Positions 1 through 12,405 of a stretch of 64,000 nt of DNA are shown here, one piece after another. Below the pieces are notes generated by a model. The model worked only from the letters and a program-made list of their open reading frames with translations. It was not told the DNA's origin and made no database searches. The DNA is taken from assembly GCF_002078875.1 (NCBI RefSeq), contig NC_034411.1, forward strand, positions 33,498,260 to 33,562,259, in the 5' to 3' direction. The stretch is from Numida meleagris (taxonomy: Eukaryota > Chordata > Aves > Galliformes > Numididae). Numbering within the stretch: the stretch's first letter is position 1; each line of letters opens with the position of its first letter. The position numbers and the translations under genes are program-made.

Positions 1-2442
1 AAGGTCTGTTACCCATCTTATATTAAACTAAGCCCTGCCTTCTCTTTGCTAGGCTTTCACCAAGAGGTAACGTTTGTCACCATTATAAAAACATGTTATT
101 TCATATGATTTCTTGCACAATCTCGCAAATACTATCATTAGCAATATATCATTTTACTGTATTAAAGACCTGAAATTCCCCTTCCTTATAATACTAGAGC
201 CATTTCTTCCCTTGTGTAATTGTTAACTAAACAGCCTGTTAACCAGCTGCCAATCTCCTGCAACAGCCTCATGGTCTCCCATGAGATGGATAGATGTATA
301 CCCCATATGACTAATTAAGGTACAGTGCTAACATGCAGGCTAGAGAAAGTAAACAGACATCAGAGGCTGATCAATAGCTGAAGGCAATTCACTGCAAATC
401 CTAGAGCTCTGTACACAAGATAACAAGTACAGAGGGCACTAGGCAGACAGCAGGTCATCTTTTCAGCCATATAGTGGCTTTATGAACCCCAGATAAGGAT
501 GCAGCAGCAGGAGCCATGAATAAGCTCGAGGGCTGCAGTGACTTGCACATCAGTGACAGTCTTCCTGAAGCTCGGTGGATAGCTTTCCTAGGTCAAGAGT
601 TTCATTACTAAGAACAGCTGTGCCAGCTTTAACTGGCACTGCCTCTCCAGCAAATGCTCTCAGGAGAAGGGCAAGTTTCTTATTAATCTCCCATTATTCA
701 TGGGTGCTTCACTAGCTGGCAGCAATGGATTAACATGTATTCACTGCTCATGCTGATCTTTAGGATTCACTGAGGTGAAAGCAAAGGGATCAGCCATGGA
801 TTTCTGACTCTCCTGCATCTATAAGTAAAGTGTACTTAATAGCAGCTGTGCTAACACACTGAGCCCACTTACAGCCTCCCCTCATTACACTTGATCAGGA
901 TCAGTCATTCAGCTGCAATAACTGAAAGGTCTAATTAATATAGACAAAGGCTAGCAAAAAGAGTGGGATTTCTTTTTCCCTTTTGAACTGTCAAGGTTAA
1001 AGCAAATGAAAGAAGTACAACCAGTAAATACTGTACTCTTGTGTATTTTATACCAAGAGTCATTGTTTAAAAATATCCATCCCTTTCAATCAACTCAGAG
1101 GAAAGTTCCAATACTGAAGGGAGAACTGGATTTGTTATAAAAGTCTGCTTTGGCCCCAGCAGAGAGAGAGAGACACTATAGTTTTTGTTTGTTTGTTTGT
1201 TTTTTAAAAACATGCTTCTAAACAAGCCATTACTGCACATAAGTGTTTGAAACTTCAGAGAGATCTCAGACACAGGTTAATTTTACCTGGAATAAGATTC
1301 TTACTACTAAAAAAAAAGTAAAGCAGATATTTTACAGGACTTCATAGAAAAGTACTGAAAGCATACCAAGTAAATTTTCATGAAGTATATAAGTTGGCCG
1401 GCTTTCAGGAAGAAACAGTGCAAACTTGATATTTAATTATACTCTTTGAAGAGACAACGATCTCCAAGGAACATTTACACCTGGATCTATTGTAAAAAGG
1501 CAGCACACCGTAGCTGTAACAAATTAATTACGTTTTTCACTGCTAAACTACTAATTTACATAAGATAAGAATGGGAACTGAAACTGACCATAGCAGTCTT
1601 GCAGTACAGTCACTGAATGTGAACTGTACAGTCACTGAATCCTTTCGAGGTAAGAACAATATAAATTACACTTATTATAAAAGAGGATACAACTTCACGC
1701 TACTCACATATAAGTGTCTGAAGATTAACCCACAGTAGATGGAAATATGCCAGGAAGGGCAGTATAAATAAAGATAATTCCAAGCATTCACAAAGCCAGA
1801 ATTAGGGTTCTCAAAACAGTGAGATCATCTGTAAGTTTGTGATACTCCAATTCACACAATTTAGAAAAAAAATTTTGTTGTGTGATAGCATGAAAGAACT
1901 CAGAAAGAGTGAATTTTTAAGTTTTCACTACTAGAAATATTGTTCATGAGAAAAGTCTAGCACCCCCGGTCTTCACTAGAACCTAACAGTTCAAACTTAA
2001 AAAGAAAATAACTCAAAAATGTAAAAGACTCTAGAGCTTTCAGCTGTTGTCCAACCGAGATGTTCTTTTTCATAACAGAGACATGAAGCTTTATAAGACC
2101 TTATTCCTGAGGAAGCTCATTTCTTCCATAGGCCTTTGTTCTAAATGTTATTTCTCAAATAGCATTCTTCATTGGAGTGCCGCAGAGGCACTTCTGAAGT
2201 ATATATATATATTTAACTTAGAAAAGAATATGTAAAATAAACTGGATTAGAAAAAGTATCAAAAAGTCATAACTACATGGTTAATTTAGTTAGCAAGCTG
2301 ACCATGCCCTTAGTACTTACACTTCCTTAACCAGTCATACGCAGTAGATATTTTCACATGAAATCACCCAACAACATTTTCCCAAGAAAGCTAACAGATT
2401 ATTTAAGTTTTCCTTTCGCTTGTAGTTTCCCCTGAATAACGT
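1..2442. other. Unique AT-rich non-coding stretch
   Basis: No gene, RNA gene or recognised transposon is visible. Open frames are short and start-poor, as expected by chance. The stretch holds a short (GTTT)n run at about 1181-1205 and a (TA)n run at about 2200-2212. I see nothing that looks like an exon with convincing splice sites. Confidence 0.5.
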
Positions 2443-2539
2443 TAGACTGACTTGCTGTGGGGAACCTGCTTTTGTGGGGAGTTGGACATGATGGTCTCTA
2501 GAGGTCCCGTCCAACACCTATAATTCTGCGATTCTGTGG
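2443..2539 (+). mobile_element. CR1 3'-end fragment
   Basis: This is a very short 5'-truncated CR1 tail of about 100 bp. The order of blocks seen is 'ggagttggacatgatggtct', then 'agaggtcccgtccaacacc', then a terminal 'attctgcgattctgtg'. These are the final blocks of the CR1 3' UTR and its 8-bp-type end repeat. One CpG remains in the tail. The 5' limit is approximate because the left part is diverged. Confidence 0.75.
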
Positions 2540-3949
2540 TTTTCCCTCTTTGGATGACAATGCATGCAGCTAAGGCTTTACCTAAAGCCTGGTGAAACCA
2601 GTATTTCTCCATTGCTTCAGTGGGAGCATACACAGGCCCTTCAGACTCCTTTAAGTTTAACCAAATTCACATTCCTAGAGGCCACTTCAAGAATTTTCAT
2701 CTCTGTACTAAGATACTGTCTTGTACTTCAAGAGCTGACCAGGCATACAGTGTTCCACTACCATTAAACCCTGATGAGCTTCATCAGTAGCCAAGGGTTT
2801 TTTTTTTTTCAGTCACTTACCCACCTTAACACCAGAAGCTGCTTCTACAGCCAGTATGAGCTTTGCCACGAATCACAGAGACAGGAGGCTCCTGCTCTGG
2901 GCTCCTCATCCTCACAAGAGCCAAGTTCTTCTTTTCATAGGCAAAACATAGTTAAGTTCAGCAGTTTGTAACTCCATCTTAGGCTCTCCAAAAGTACCTC
3001 AGCAAGTCCTGAGCCTTCACTTCTCTGAAGCTCACGTACATAAGTTATGCAACTCCACACTCAACCCTCCCCCCTAGAAAGCTTTACTCAACAAAACTCC
3101 CTTCAGCCCCCCTTTTCAAACACAGCCTTATTTAATCTCAACAAAGGTAATCAAGGAGTAATAGGATGTGGGTTATACACCTGTCTTACTTAATGCTCAG
3201 TCAGGCTCAGCTGATGCAAACACATGGGAAAGCTAGGGCAGAAGGACTCTTCCTGCAAAGTGTCCTCCACCAAGACTCATTGCCCTATACCAGCAGTTCA
3301 ACATAAACACTATAAAAAAATGAATGAACCTGTAACATCTACAAAATAACACCCACTTTTTCAGCATATACCACATGCAGTCATCTATGCAGAAAATAAG
3401 CATTAAATCTTAATTTTAACTATGTTGGAAATTACAGAGGACCAGGGAGAGCTCAGCAGCAAAGGGAACAAAAGTATCTGCATTTCATCTCCTCTCAATA
3501 AGTTTGTTAACAAAATGAAACATGAAGGCCTATACTCCACAGTTAGTAAGAGTCCTTGTAATGAAATCTTCATAAGTAGCATTAATATAATTACAGTCTA
3601 TTGACCAGAAGAGGTTTAAGAATAAGCTGGCATAGGTGGATAAATAAATGCTTCTAATCTTCAAAGGATATAACACCATCAGGTCACACACTCTAAAATG
3701 TTAATGGGATTATATGATATCAAGGACATAACAGGAAATTGTCTCCTTCCTTCTGTTGTCAATGCAGAATTATTTTTTTTTAGAATATATTCCCAGTAGT
3801 TTTAAATCAATCTGGCAATGGATTTCAGAGCTTTGCAGCCCTGAGAGGTAAAATAATAATAATAATAATCATCAGAAATGGTCTTACATTTCCCTCTGTT
3901 CAGTGTCTTCTCCCAGTATTGACCCTTCAACACCTCCAAGATATTGAAG
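2540..3949. other. Unique non-coding stretch
   Basis: No recognisable gene or transposon. It contains a T run near 2798-2810 and a (TAA)n microsatellite at 3852-3869. The longest open frames are about 65-90 codons and match no family I recognise. Confidence 0.45.
3852..3869. repeat. (TAA)n microsatellite
   Basis: Six tandem AAT/TAA units lie just upstream of an old CR1 tail. Nothing functional can be inferred from it. Confidence 0.9.
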
Positions 3950-4212
3950 CCAAGACAATGTCTTGACGTGTATGGCAGGAGGATGAGAGACAGCTGAAAG
4001 AAAAGAGGCTCAAAGTAGATAATAGGGAAAATCTTTTCACTCTGATGACACCCAGGCAGTAGGGCAGACTGCCTCATTAGGCTGTGCAGTTTGCATCCTT
4101 GGAAATTCTCAAGACCCAGCTGAGCATCCTGCTCTGACCTGGTCTTGAGCAGGGTGTTGAACTACAGAGCTCCAAAGGTCTCCTCCTAGCCTGAATTATC
4201 CTACGATCTCAT
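3950..4212 (+). mobile_element. Old, diverged CR1 3' end
   Basis: The block order matches a CR1 3' region: an 'aaaagaggctcaaagtagat' block equivalent to the family's G-rich RT tail, then 'aaaatcttttcactctgatg', then a leucine-rich tail region, then 'gagcagggtgttgaactac' and 'aggtctcctcctagcctgaa', ending near 'atcctacgatctc'. Divergence is high, with many mismatches and small gaps, so this is older than the CR1 copies near 11.3 and 24 kb. The 5' boundary is uncertain and may extend to about 3900. Confidence 0.6.
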
Positions 4213-5634
4213 ATCTTGTTACCTGAAATAATTGTGTCTACTATCTTGTTTTTTGCATTTTTTGAAGAGTTTTAACAATGACAGGGAGAGCTCTGTGTGG
4301 TTTTGCAATATTCAAACAGGAAAATCCATCTGCTCCTGGATGGCCTGTTTTGTTTGCTCAGCAACTTGGTTTCTAGCTTCCCTACAGACAGCTTTACAGT
4401 AGCTTTACATTCATTTCACTGATTTCATGGCTGAAACTTTCCTTTGTAAGAAATGAAGAACACATGTTCAGTGCTACCAACTCTCCCAGTATACTTGAAG
4501 CTTGAGCCCCTAAAGGTACTTGATTAAGTTAGAATCTCCACTTTTGTTTCTGTTTTTCCACATGGCCTATTTGTAAGCCCACACATCTTGAGAGAAAAAC
4601 TTACAAACTTGTCATAGGTATAACATCAATTCACATCCCAGAAGGTATATACAGCATGTGCTGATTTCTGTTTGCATCTTAGGATTTTGGTGCCTGAGTT
4701 CTGACTTACAATATGTATAGTTAGCAGTAGTGACATTTCCCATATATTTGGGGTCTAGCAGTCTCACCAACCAAAACGTCTGCAGTTAGAAACATAAAGG
4801 AGAACAGACAGAAGGGAAAGAAATATAGGCAGTAAGAAGTATGTATAACTGCAGATGGACAGGGGAGGCATAATTTATATGCAAAGTAACATTATAATAA
4901 CTTCATTTGGCTTTGAGTTTATGAGGTAATAAACAAGCCCTGCAGAAGTCTTCTGAGAAGCATCACCACTCCCATGGGATGAGGTCCAGGCATTTATTTG
5001 CCAGGACTTTATTGTCTCATAAAGCAAAAGCCAAGTGAAGCACAAGCTAAGTATTTCTTGCTCTGTAAAACTGTAATATTGCACACAGTTATTTACTGTA
5101 TGGTGGCCCAATTATTTTTGGTCTCTTCACAATGTTAGGTGTTGATATTTGAGGAAAAGAGAGTTGCCATCCTAATTAAAGAGAAAAAACCTCTTTCCCT
5201 TTTCAAAAAAGTGTCATCCTTACTGAGCTTCTAACTGATACACAGTTTGATATTCTGACCACTTCATTTATATGCTCTGAATGGGGGAAAGAGAAAACAA
5301 CATAATCAACTTTCAAATTTTGATATAATCAGAAATCAAGCATTTTTAATATGGTAGATTAAGGAATATTATCAAGCTAAGGAGCTGAAATGGTCTGCAT
5401 GGGTTGAGAAATCAGTACTTAAGTCACGATCACTATCTCAGACAAAGAAGTTAAGTTAGGAGAATTACATAATCAGAAAAAAAACTTTAATTGGCTGACC
5501 CTAGGGCAGTATATAGTCGATACACAACTTTGTAAAAGTAATTATTATTTTTAATGGGCACTGTTGGATTTGTATTCCTAAGTATTAGCATTGGTGCAGT
5601 GGTAAATGCTTTATATTACGCTTTACCAGGGAGT
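4213..5634. other. Unique AT-rich non-coding stretch
   Basis: No gene, RNA gene or recognised repeat. A minus-strand open frame of 78 codons at 4875-5111 has no recognisable domain and is compatible with chance. Confidence 0.45.
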
Positions 5635-5904
5635 GGGCCAAGGGGAATGGTTTTAAAATAAAAGAGGGGAGATTTAAATTAGATGTTAGGAGGAAATTCT
5701 TCACAATGAGAATGGTGAGGCGCTGGCACAGGCTACCCAGAGAAGCTATAGATGTCCTCCCCTGAGGAACTCAAGGCCAGGTTGGATGGGGCCCCGGGCA
5801 GCCTGAGCTGGTGGGTAGCAGCCCTGCCCATGGCAGGAGGTTGGAACTGAATGATCTTTGAGATCCCTTCCAACCTAAGCCATTCTGTCACTTTGTGATT
5901 CTCT
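5635..5904 (+). mobile_element. CR1 3' end, 5'-truncated
   Basis: About 270 bp of CR1 3' end. Seen in order: 'aaggggaatggttttaaaat', the 'agatttaaattagatgttag' block, 'ggtgaggcgctggcacaggc', 'aaggccaggttggatggggc', 'agcctgagctggtgggtagc', and the end 'ccattctgtcactttgtgat'. The CR1 copy at 23.5-24.6 kb shares the same diagnostic blocks, so the two belong to the same or a closely related subfamily. Only the C-terminal part of the ORF2 reading frame and the 3' UTR are represented. Confidence 0.9.
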
Positions 5905-7464
5905 ATAATGGATAATTTGGGACGTATATGACATCAGAAGCAGGTAGGCTTCATTTTAGTTTGAATAATTCAAAATTTCTGAGGTAAAGAATTGGAATTT
6001 TAGTTCTGCCTTCTCATTCTGTGTCTGCGTGCATTTGCATGAGAGAGAGATAAATAACCATTATATCCACATACAGCACATGCATTCGTTTGAACCAAAC
6101 CTCAGATGTTAGCAACAATAGTAGGGAATGAAAAAACAGAAATGAATGTGAAATTAAAGTAAAATCAGAAACAAAGGAAATAAGGGAAATCATAGAGAAG
6201 AAAGGGACGAAAGAAGACAAAGAGTGTGACAAACACAAACACCATCATTAGCGCAGTCTATGTTTCAAGCAGTAAACCATCCAGGGGCCAAACTAGTAAC
6301 TCATATAGGCACCATCCATGAAACCAGTTCTGTTTCAAAACAACTGACCTTAAACAGTTTGCTAAACCCTTGTTCCAGTAACAACAGAAATTACTTTTCT
6401 TAGTTCTGTGGTTTCTGCACTATGATCGGAAATACACTATTGTTTCATTAAAATACTGTATGAAGCACAATAAGACACTGAGAAACATCTGACTTAACTG
6501 TATTTCAGAAATACTTCAATTTTCTCTGTAGGAAATACATTAAAGAGGAGTTCTGTCTTGGTTAATATCAGTGAATTCTTGTACTATAAGTTCCCACAAA
6601 CAGCTCTTCATAACGAAGTCTACATAAATTACTAAGTCTTTGGCCTGAACAGAAAAAGAAAGAATAAAAAATAAAAACAAAACAGAAAAAGAAAGAATAA
6701 AAGAAAAGAAAGAATAAAAGGAATGCTGTTATCTCCATTTCACAGTTTGAAAGCATTCCCTGAGAGAAGTTTCCAGTTTTCAGTAGTTAAGTCCTGAGTT
6801 CTTCATCTCCTCTAGAAGGTTTGCATTTTGCTTAAGCCTTTCAGCTTGCATAACCATACAGAATATTAATTTTGAAACTCCAGTTTAACATCTGGTCCTA
6901 ACTATACATATTTTTTCACATGCAGTAGCCCAGTGTCTCTTAATTTATTCCTTTAGCTCATATCCTATCAACAAATCCTGTGGCATATTAACCAAGAAAC
7001 CATACACTTTTTTTTTTTACAAAAGGTACGTACATAACTGTCTAGGCCTACTTTCATGTGCAGCCACAGTAAAAAGTATATATCTTGCAATTTATGATCA
7101 CAGAACTATTGTAAAATAAAAAGGATAAAATATTAGCCTTATTGATGTCAGCACCAAAAATTTCTCACTAATTTCAATATGATCAGCATTTCGTCTAGAT
7201 TCTCAAACTTTCTCAAGAGAATGTCTTCTAATGAAGGCTTCTAAGTTGTGGTCTCTAGTCCATAGAACCATGTCTGTGGAGAAAGCACTCTTCTTTTTAT
7301 TTCTAGATGATAAACTGCTTAAAAACCTTACATCTTTCCTTTGGCTTCTTGCTCTGGAAAAGGGATAAATTGCCTCCTTTTCTATATGATGATGCTTACT
7401 TTTGTGTACAGCTACTATCAGTAACTGCCTAAAGGCCACTCTGAATGAAATGCCTCCTATTTTA
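5905..7464. other. Unique AT-rich non-coding stretch with A-rich tract
   Basis: No gene or transposon recognised. An A/G-rich stretch (6648-6722) encodes nothing plausible; the 62-codon phenylalanine-rich frame antisense to it only reflects its composition. Confidence 0.45.
6648..6722 (+). repeat. A-rich low-complexity tract with internal duplication
   Basis: About 75 bp of nearly pure A/G with T interruptions. The segment 'acagaaaaagaaagaataaa' appears twice, starting about 35 bp apart, followed by a shorter third version. This looks like a local duplication within an A-rich tract, perhaps an old poly-A tail expanded by slippage. No associated element body is recognised next to it. Confidence 0.8.
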
Positions 7465-8653
7465 TTAGGTTGGCCCATGATGTCAGAGGTGGATGTTGGT
7501 GGTATGGCAGCAGAGGTTGAACCTTCCTGCCAATATTCTGTTACATGTTGTTGCTGTGTGACAGATGGCAGCAGAGAGGCAGTCTGACACAATGGCTTCT
7601 TACATGGAAGTGTGTATGAAGCAAAGGAGTATCGCAATTCCTCCATGTGGAAAAAAACGCACCGACTGACATTCATTGACACTTGCTGAACATTTATGGA
7701 GACCAAATAGTGGATGCGAGTACAGTGAGGTGGTGGGTGATCAGTTTCAGCAGAAGTGTTAGCGATCTGAAAGACAAACTATGTTATGAATGGATGTGCA
7801 CGGCTGTCACACCACAAAAAGAAGAGTGTCTTGATCAGCTCATCCATACAAATCTGTGTATTACAACCAGGGAACTGCGTACAGAAATGAGTATTGGCTT
7901 CAATGCGTTGGAGACAACGATGACAATGTTGGAATATCTCGAAGTTTTTACTAGGTGGGTCCCACAAATGCTCACACAGGAAGAAAAAACATCACATGCA
8001 AAGTTTTCAGGATATATTGAATCTATACGACACTGAAGGTGACAGTTTCCTGGATCACATCATTACCAGTGATGAGACGTGGTGTCACCACTACAAGCCG
8101 GAGTCAAAACAGCAGTCCACAGAGCAGCCACATGTGGATTCCCCATCAAAGAAGAAGTTCAAGACACAGACCTCAGCAGGTAAAGTTATGTGCACTACCT
8201 TTTGGGATAGAAAAGGAGTGATCCTTCTGGTTTTCCTGGAACCTGGACAAACCATCAACTCTGTCTACTACATTGTGATGCTGACTAAGCTGAAGGCTTG
8301 AACTTCCAGAGTCAGGCCAGACAAGACAGCAACCTTTCTCATACAACAAGATAACACCAGGACCCATATCAGTTTGAAGACCTACGAGACCATTGCCAAT
8401 CTTGGCTGGACTGTCCTACCACACCCACCACATAGTCCAGATTGGGCACCTTCTGACTTCCATCTGTTTGCGCCAATGAAGGGTGGACCGCATGAGCAAC
8501 ATTTTCCTAGCAATTATGCTGTGAAACAGGGGAGGTCACCTCCACTGGTGCAGATTTTTACAAGTGCAGCATGCAGGTTTTGGTGATTGCTGGTGAAAAT
8601 GCATAGCTAATGGTGGAAATAAAGAGGAAGCTTTATTTTCAGAGCAATCTACA
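7465..8653 (+). mobile_element. Mariner DNA transposon, Galluhop-like, defective
   Basis: A nearly complete but dead mariner of about 1.19 kb. The left end begins TTAGGTTGGCCC after a TA dinucleotide, which is the mariner target. The right end contains CAATCTA, the inverted and slightly decayed form of TAGGTTG, also followed by TA. The interior encodes a mariner transposase with recognisable catalytic blocks. The conserved untranslated leader (repeated 'ggcagcagagg') and sequence resemblance point to the chicken Galluhop/Mariner1_GG family; that assignment is from memory. The 3' end seems to have lost a stretch between 'aatggtgg' (about 8610) and the terminal 'aaataaagagg'. The exact right boundary is uncertain by a few bases. 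Confidence 0.88.
7604..8625 (+). pseudogene. Mariner transposase pseudogene (D,D34D), broken
   Basis: This encoded a nuclear DDE-type transposase that cuts and pastes mariner DNA at TA sites. The likely start is ATG 7604, giving MEVCMKQR. The frame breaks near 7630-7637, hits TGA at 7677-7679, runs on through the helix-turn-helix region (STVRWWV, then ITTREL and IGFNALET), breaks again near 7985 in an A run, and continues to 8530 with one TGA at 8299-8301. After another shift near 8531 the C-terminal block (TGADFYKCSMQ) is visible. Catalytic aspartates: D in SDETW (8071-8073), D in QQDN (8350-8352) and D in APSD (8455-8457), spaced 92 and 34 residues apart as in active mariners. Both stops fit CGA-to-TGA decay. 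At least three frameshifts and two stops make it inactive. Confidence 0.9.
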
Positions 8654-11197
8654 TAGTTATGGATTGTTACCATATCACTACTCAGCTTGCAAGCAAATTG
8701 CAATTTTCCAGGCAAGCAAAGATTTTGGATCCCCTATTTCTATAGCAGTACTGCAGGCCTTCTTTTAAAATCTCTTGTTCCATACATGCTGTTGGATGTG
8801 GTTGACCAACTGCATAGACAAAAGTGCAGGAGAATTTCACTACACAGTGGTGCAAATCCTAGCATGACCCTGTCTTTATTTCCAGCAGTGTTCCTGTCTT
8901 CTCACAGCAAAATAGCAAAGTAGGGCTGTGATACGCGGAGCTCTGCAGAAGACACCTATAAACGCAGACCATACCAGAAAGGAGCATGAAAAAGTCCCTC
9001 CTTCCTACCTCATGATCTTAAGTATACCAGAAATTTCACCAAGTATCTCAGAAAAGAAAGGGTAATGAGGATACAGACAACCAAACTTTGAAGTACTCAA
9101 AAGGATAAAAGGCTCACAATTTATTTTTATAGCTATACTGTGAAATATTCAAATGATATCTCCCAACATCACTCCACTCTTACTAAGAATTGGCCGTACA
9201 ATTTTTCAGCTAAGTAAATGCATTTAGATGTGTCTAAGCAGATAGACACAAATATTTTTAAAAGTTGACAACAAGAGCAGCACATAAGACATAGATCAAA
9301 CAGTAAGTTATTTTAGTACACAACAGCAATTTTTAACAGCAAAAAATCTTGCAAGATCTGCATTTATCCCTTACACTATAAGAATATAGGCAAGGCTGAT
9401 GGGCAGATGCTATATGTCCTTTAGTACTGCTGAGAAATAAATAAATCATCAGTCTCACAAGCCTGCCTTTGAGTTTGAGAACACAAAGAAATAAGTACAT
9501 AAAAGACCGTATAAAGCTTATAAAAGGGAAAAATATATAAAGACAGCGAGTCGGGCCTACCAAACATGGTTGCATCTCTTGAAAAATAGCAAATAGCATC
9601 AGAAGGGAAATAACAGTATCTCAGTCATGCAATTTTCTCTAAGTATCTTCCCCAACAGATCTGATCACTGTGGAATTCAAATAGGGAAGTAGGGACCCAC
9701 TAGGCAGCCAAGACCATTTCATTACTGGGGCACAGGAAAAAGGAACAGAAAACAAGTTTCCTTAACTGTATTTTTCTGGGCTTTGTTTAGTTGTACTGAC
9801 ATTGCAAAAGGCAAGGTACGATTTCTTTTGCCCTTCTGCCATTACATGAGCACTGCAGCAGCAAAACCCTGTTTCCTCGGCAGTAGTTCTAAGCAGATAG
9901 GAACTCAGAAAACACATTAGAGCATAGAATATAAAAATGTGTCACACTGAAAGAAACACTTTTTGAATACAAACCGTGCTTTCAAGTTTCACACTTCTGG
10001 CTCTCAAAATAGGAAAATTCTTGTTCAGCATAAAATGTCAAAGGGCCTCTTCCTCATTGACAGATTTTAAGCAAGCAGCCACTCACTGCCAATCACTAGC
10101 CTTATTCCAATTTAGAAAACAGAGATTTCACAAATGAGCATAAGTTAGCTGCCACTAAAAACAGTAGGAAGAAAGAATTCAAAATACATCATCTTTCTGT
10201 CAGGATTCTTGCAAACTCTTCCAGCATTTCAGCTTTCTCCAGCTAACGCATTACAAGTTCCTCCTTGACAAGGGAGCATGTAAAAATTTCATGGCTTTGC
10301 CTCCGCACTGCAGAGAGAAGATAGCTTCAAAACACAACACTTTTGCAAATAAAAGGAATTCTAAATGTGAAAATATTGGTGTTTCTATGACAGCGTACAG
10401 AATCTTACCTCATGCTTTGAATCCCATTTTGCTAGATGCTGTACAGAGTTGAGAAGAGACAATTCTTTGAAGAAGGCCTGAGGGAAACAGGGAGTTGTTC
10501 AAATTTCAACTAGCAAGGGAGTATATGGGCTGGCCAGGTCTAGACTTGACTCCTGATCTGACTCACAAGCCACTAGAATGACCTATCCTTTATAAGCTTT
10601 GAAGTTTCTACAAGTCTTTAAAAAGTTATCCTTAAGTTTGCAGATGCAGGCCCAGTCGCATGTCACCTTACCAGACAGTTAGCTATCCCCACGTTTGGAC
10701 AACTGGGCACTCCGGTAGCCCACAGGGGGAGAAGGGATTTTCTAGGAGACTGTTCATATCTTATGTGACCCAAACCAGATCAAATTGCTGTTAGTCTCTG
10801 AAGAACTTTTAGCACTAGCAGAAGACACATTTTATCAACTTTTGCTTGGAATTTGGATAGTAGTGACTGGTTATATTTATGCCTCAGTAATGCTAAGTAA
10901 TCATAGGACAGGATAAACACAGCTGATTCTTATGTTGTCCACTGCCCCTAAAACAAATCTCCCCAAAGCGTGCAAAAATGCATTTTGTACAAAGGTATAC
11001 AAAAAGAGAGAAAATTTTATATATTTAAACATATATTTAAGTTCTGGCTACATTTTTTTTTCCTTCACTTATCTTAATGTTTTTTTGTCTTTGCAAATTG
11101 TCATTTCTTAAGGAAAAATACCACAAGTAAAAACCTAATTGGATAGGAATAATGTGGACACATCGAGTGAGACCAAGATCAGACTCCAGCAGGGTCT
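8654..11197. other. Unique AT-rich non-coding stretch
   Basis: No gene or recognised transposon over about 2.5 kb. A minus-strand open frame of 88 codons at 9333-9599 is hydrophobic but has no recognisable family and no splice context I would trust. Confidence 0.45.
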
Positions 11198-11470
11198 GTG
11201 GTGATAGAACAAGGGGAAACGGTGTCAAGCTCAAAGAGGGTAGATTTTGGTCAGATATAAGGAAAAAGTCTTTTACAGCGAGGGTGGTGAGGCACTGGAA
11301 CAGGTTGCCCAGAGATGTGGTTGATGCTCCATTCCTGGAGAGTTTCAAGGTGAGATTGGATAAGGCTCTGGGCAACCTGATCTAGCACTGGATGCCCTTT
11401 TATTGCAGGGGAGTTGGACTGGATGGCCTTCAGAGGTCCCTTCCAACTCTAAGGATTCTATGACTCTAAG
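11198..11470 (+). mobile_element. CR1 3' end, 5'-truncated
   Basis: The copy starts at 'tgatagaacaaggggaaacg' and contains the end of the ORF2 frame (RHWNRLPRDVV, ending ALGNLI and TAG near 11385). It then runs through 'ggggagttggactggatggc' and 'cagaggtcccttccaactct' to 'ggattctatgactctaag'. The reading frame through the last 75 codons is intact, so this copy is fairly young compared with those at 4 and 43.8 kb. Confidence 0.92.
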
Positions 11471-12400
11471 ATTTTCTCCTGCATATTCCTTTATATTCAG
11501 AAAGATAATTCTTACTTGGACAAGGTCCACGGGATCTCTTTTTCACATTTCATGGTACAAAATTTGGGACTTTTCTGTGGGACCTGCCATCCATTCAGCC
11601 TTTTGGCCTGATACAAGTGTCAACACAAATATACAGCTACTTCAATAGTACTGGCATCAAAACTGTATTCTTTGTATAATACTATACCACAGACATAATA
11701 TAATCATGTCACAAACTGCCCTGTGGGAAAAGAAAACAAAGAGAATAGCAAATGCCTGAACTGATGGATGGATGTTGGACCATAGTGTGTATCAGTGATA
11801 AGAATGATTATTTTACTGCTGTATAAATATTTAAATATGCATGATCAATTAATAATTTCCAATATTTTCTTAGAAAGCTGATAAAAACGATTAAGCTTCA
11901 GGCTCATTTCAGCATGTTTAAATTAAGGTGGAAACCTACAGCACGAATCAATCTACTGGCATATTCACCTAGGATTTACGAATATAGCTAGAGTAATTTT
12001 TTCTTATCTTACAGGAAACACTGTGAAAGGTATTTCAATTTATTGTGGATAACAATCTATCAAAATAAACCTGCCTAGGACATGCTCTGAATATAAATGA
12101 GGCAGCATGAAAATAAAAAAAAGATGAATTTTAAATAACCCTGTGATGGTTTGCAGATCCTGAATTGTTCAGTCTGAAAATAAAGAGCTTCTAGAGTCTG
12201 TGTACAATTTATGTACTTCTATAGCAATAAGTGTCAGATGTATTAAAACAGAACAACAGGACAAAGCATAGATAAGTAACTTTTCTGAAACTGTATAGAG
12301 CTACAGCCTCCTGGCCCAACAGTACCAGCACCATCCAGGTACTGCATGCCAATCCCTCAACACTCAAGATGCAACTCCAGCTGTAACAGATTCATCTTTA
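11471..12400. other. Non-coding stretch with homeodomain-type motifs
   Basis: No gene. Positions 11820-12080 are unusually rich in TAAT cores, with an ATTAATAATT cluster and AACAAT (SOX-like) motifs. It may be a conserved non-coding element, but composition alone could produce the motifs. Confidence 0.35.
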
Positions 12401-12405
12401 CCATA
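12401..12405 (+). repeat. Left target-site duplication of solo LTR
   Basis: CCATA directly abuts the TGTCA end of the LTR and matches the right copy exactly. Confidence 0.88.

Noticed and set aside
7203..7706. Minus-strand open frame of 167 codons, the longest in the window
   Set aside because: It lies largely antisense to the mariner leader and transposase N-terminus and has no recognisable domain; the plus strand explains the sequence.
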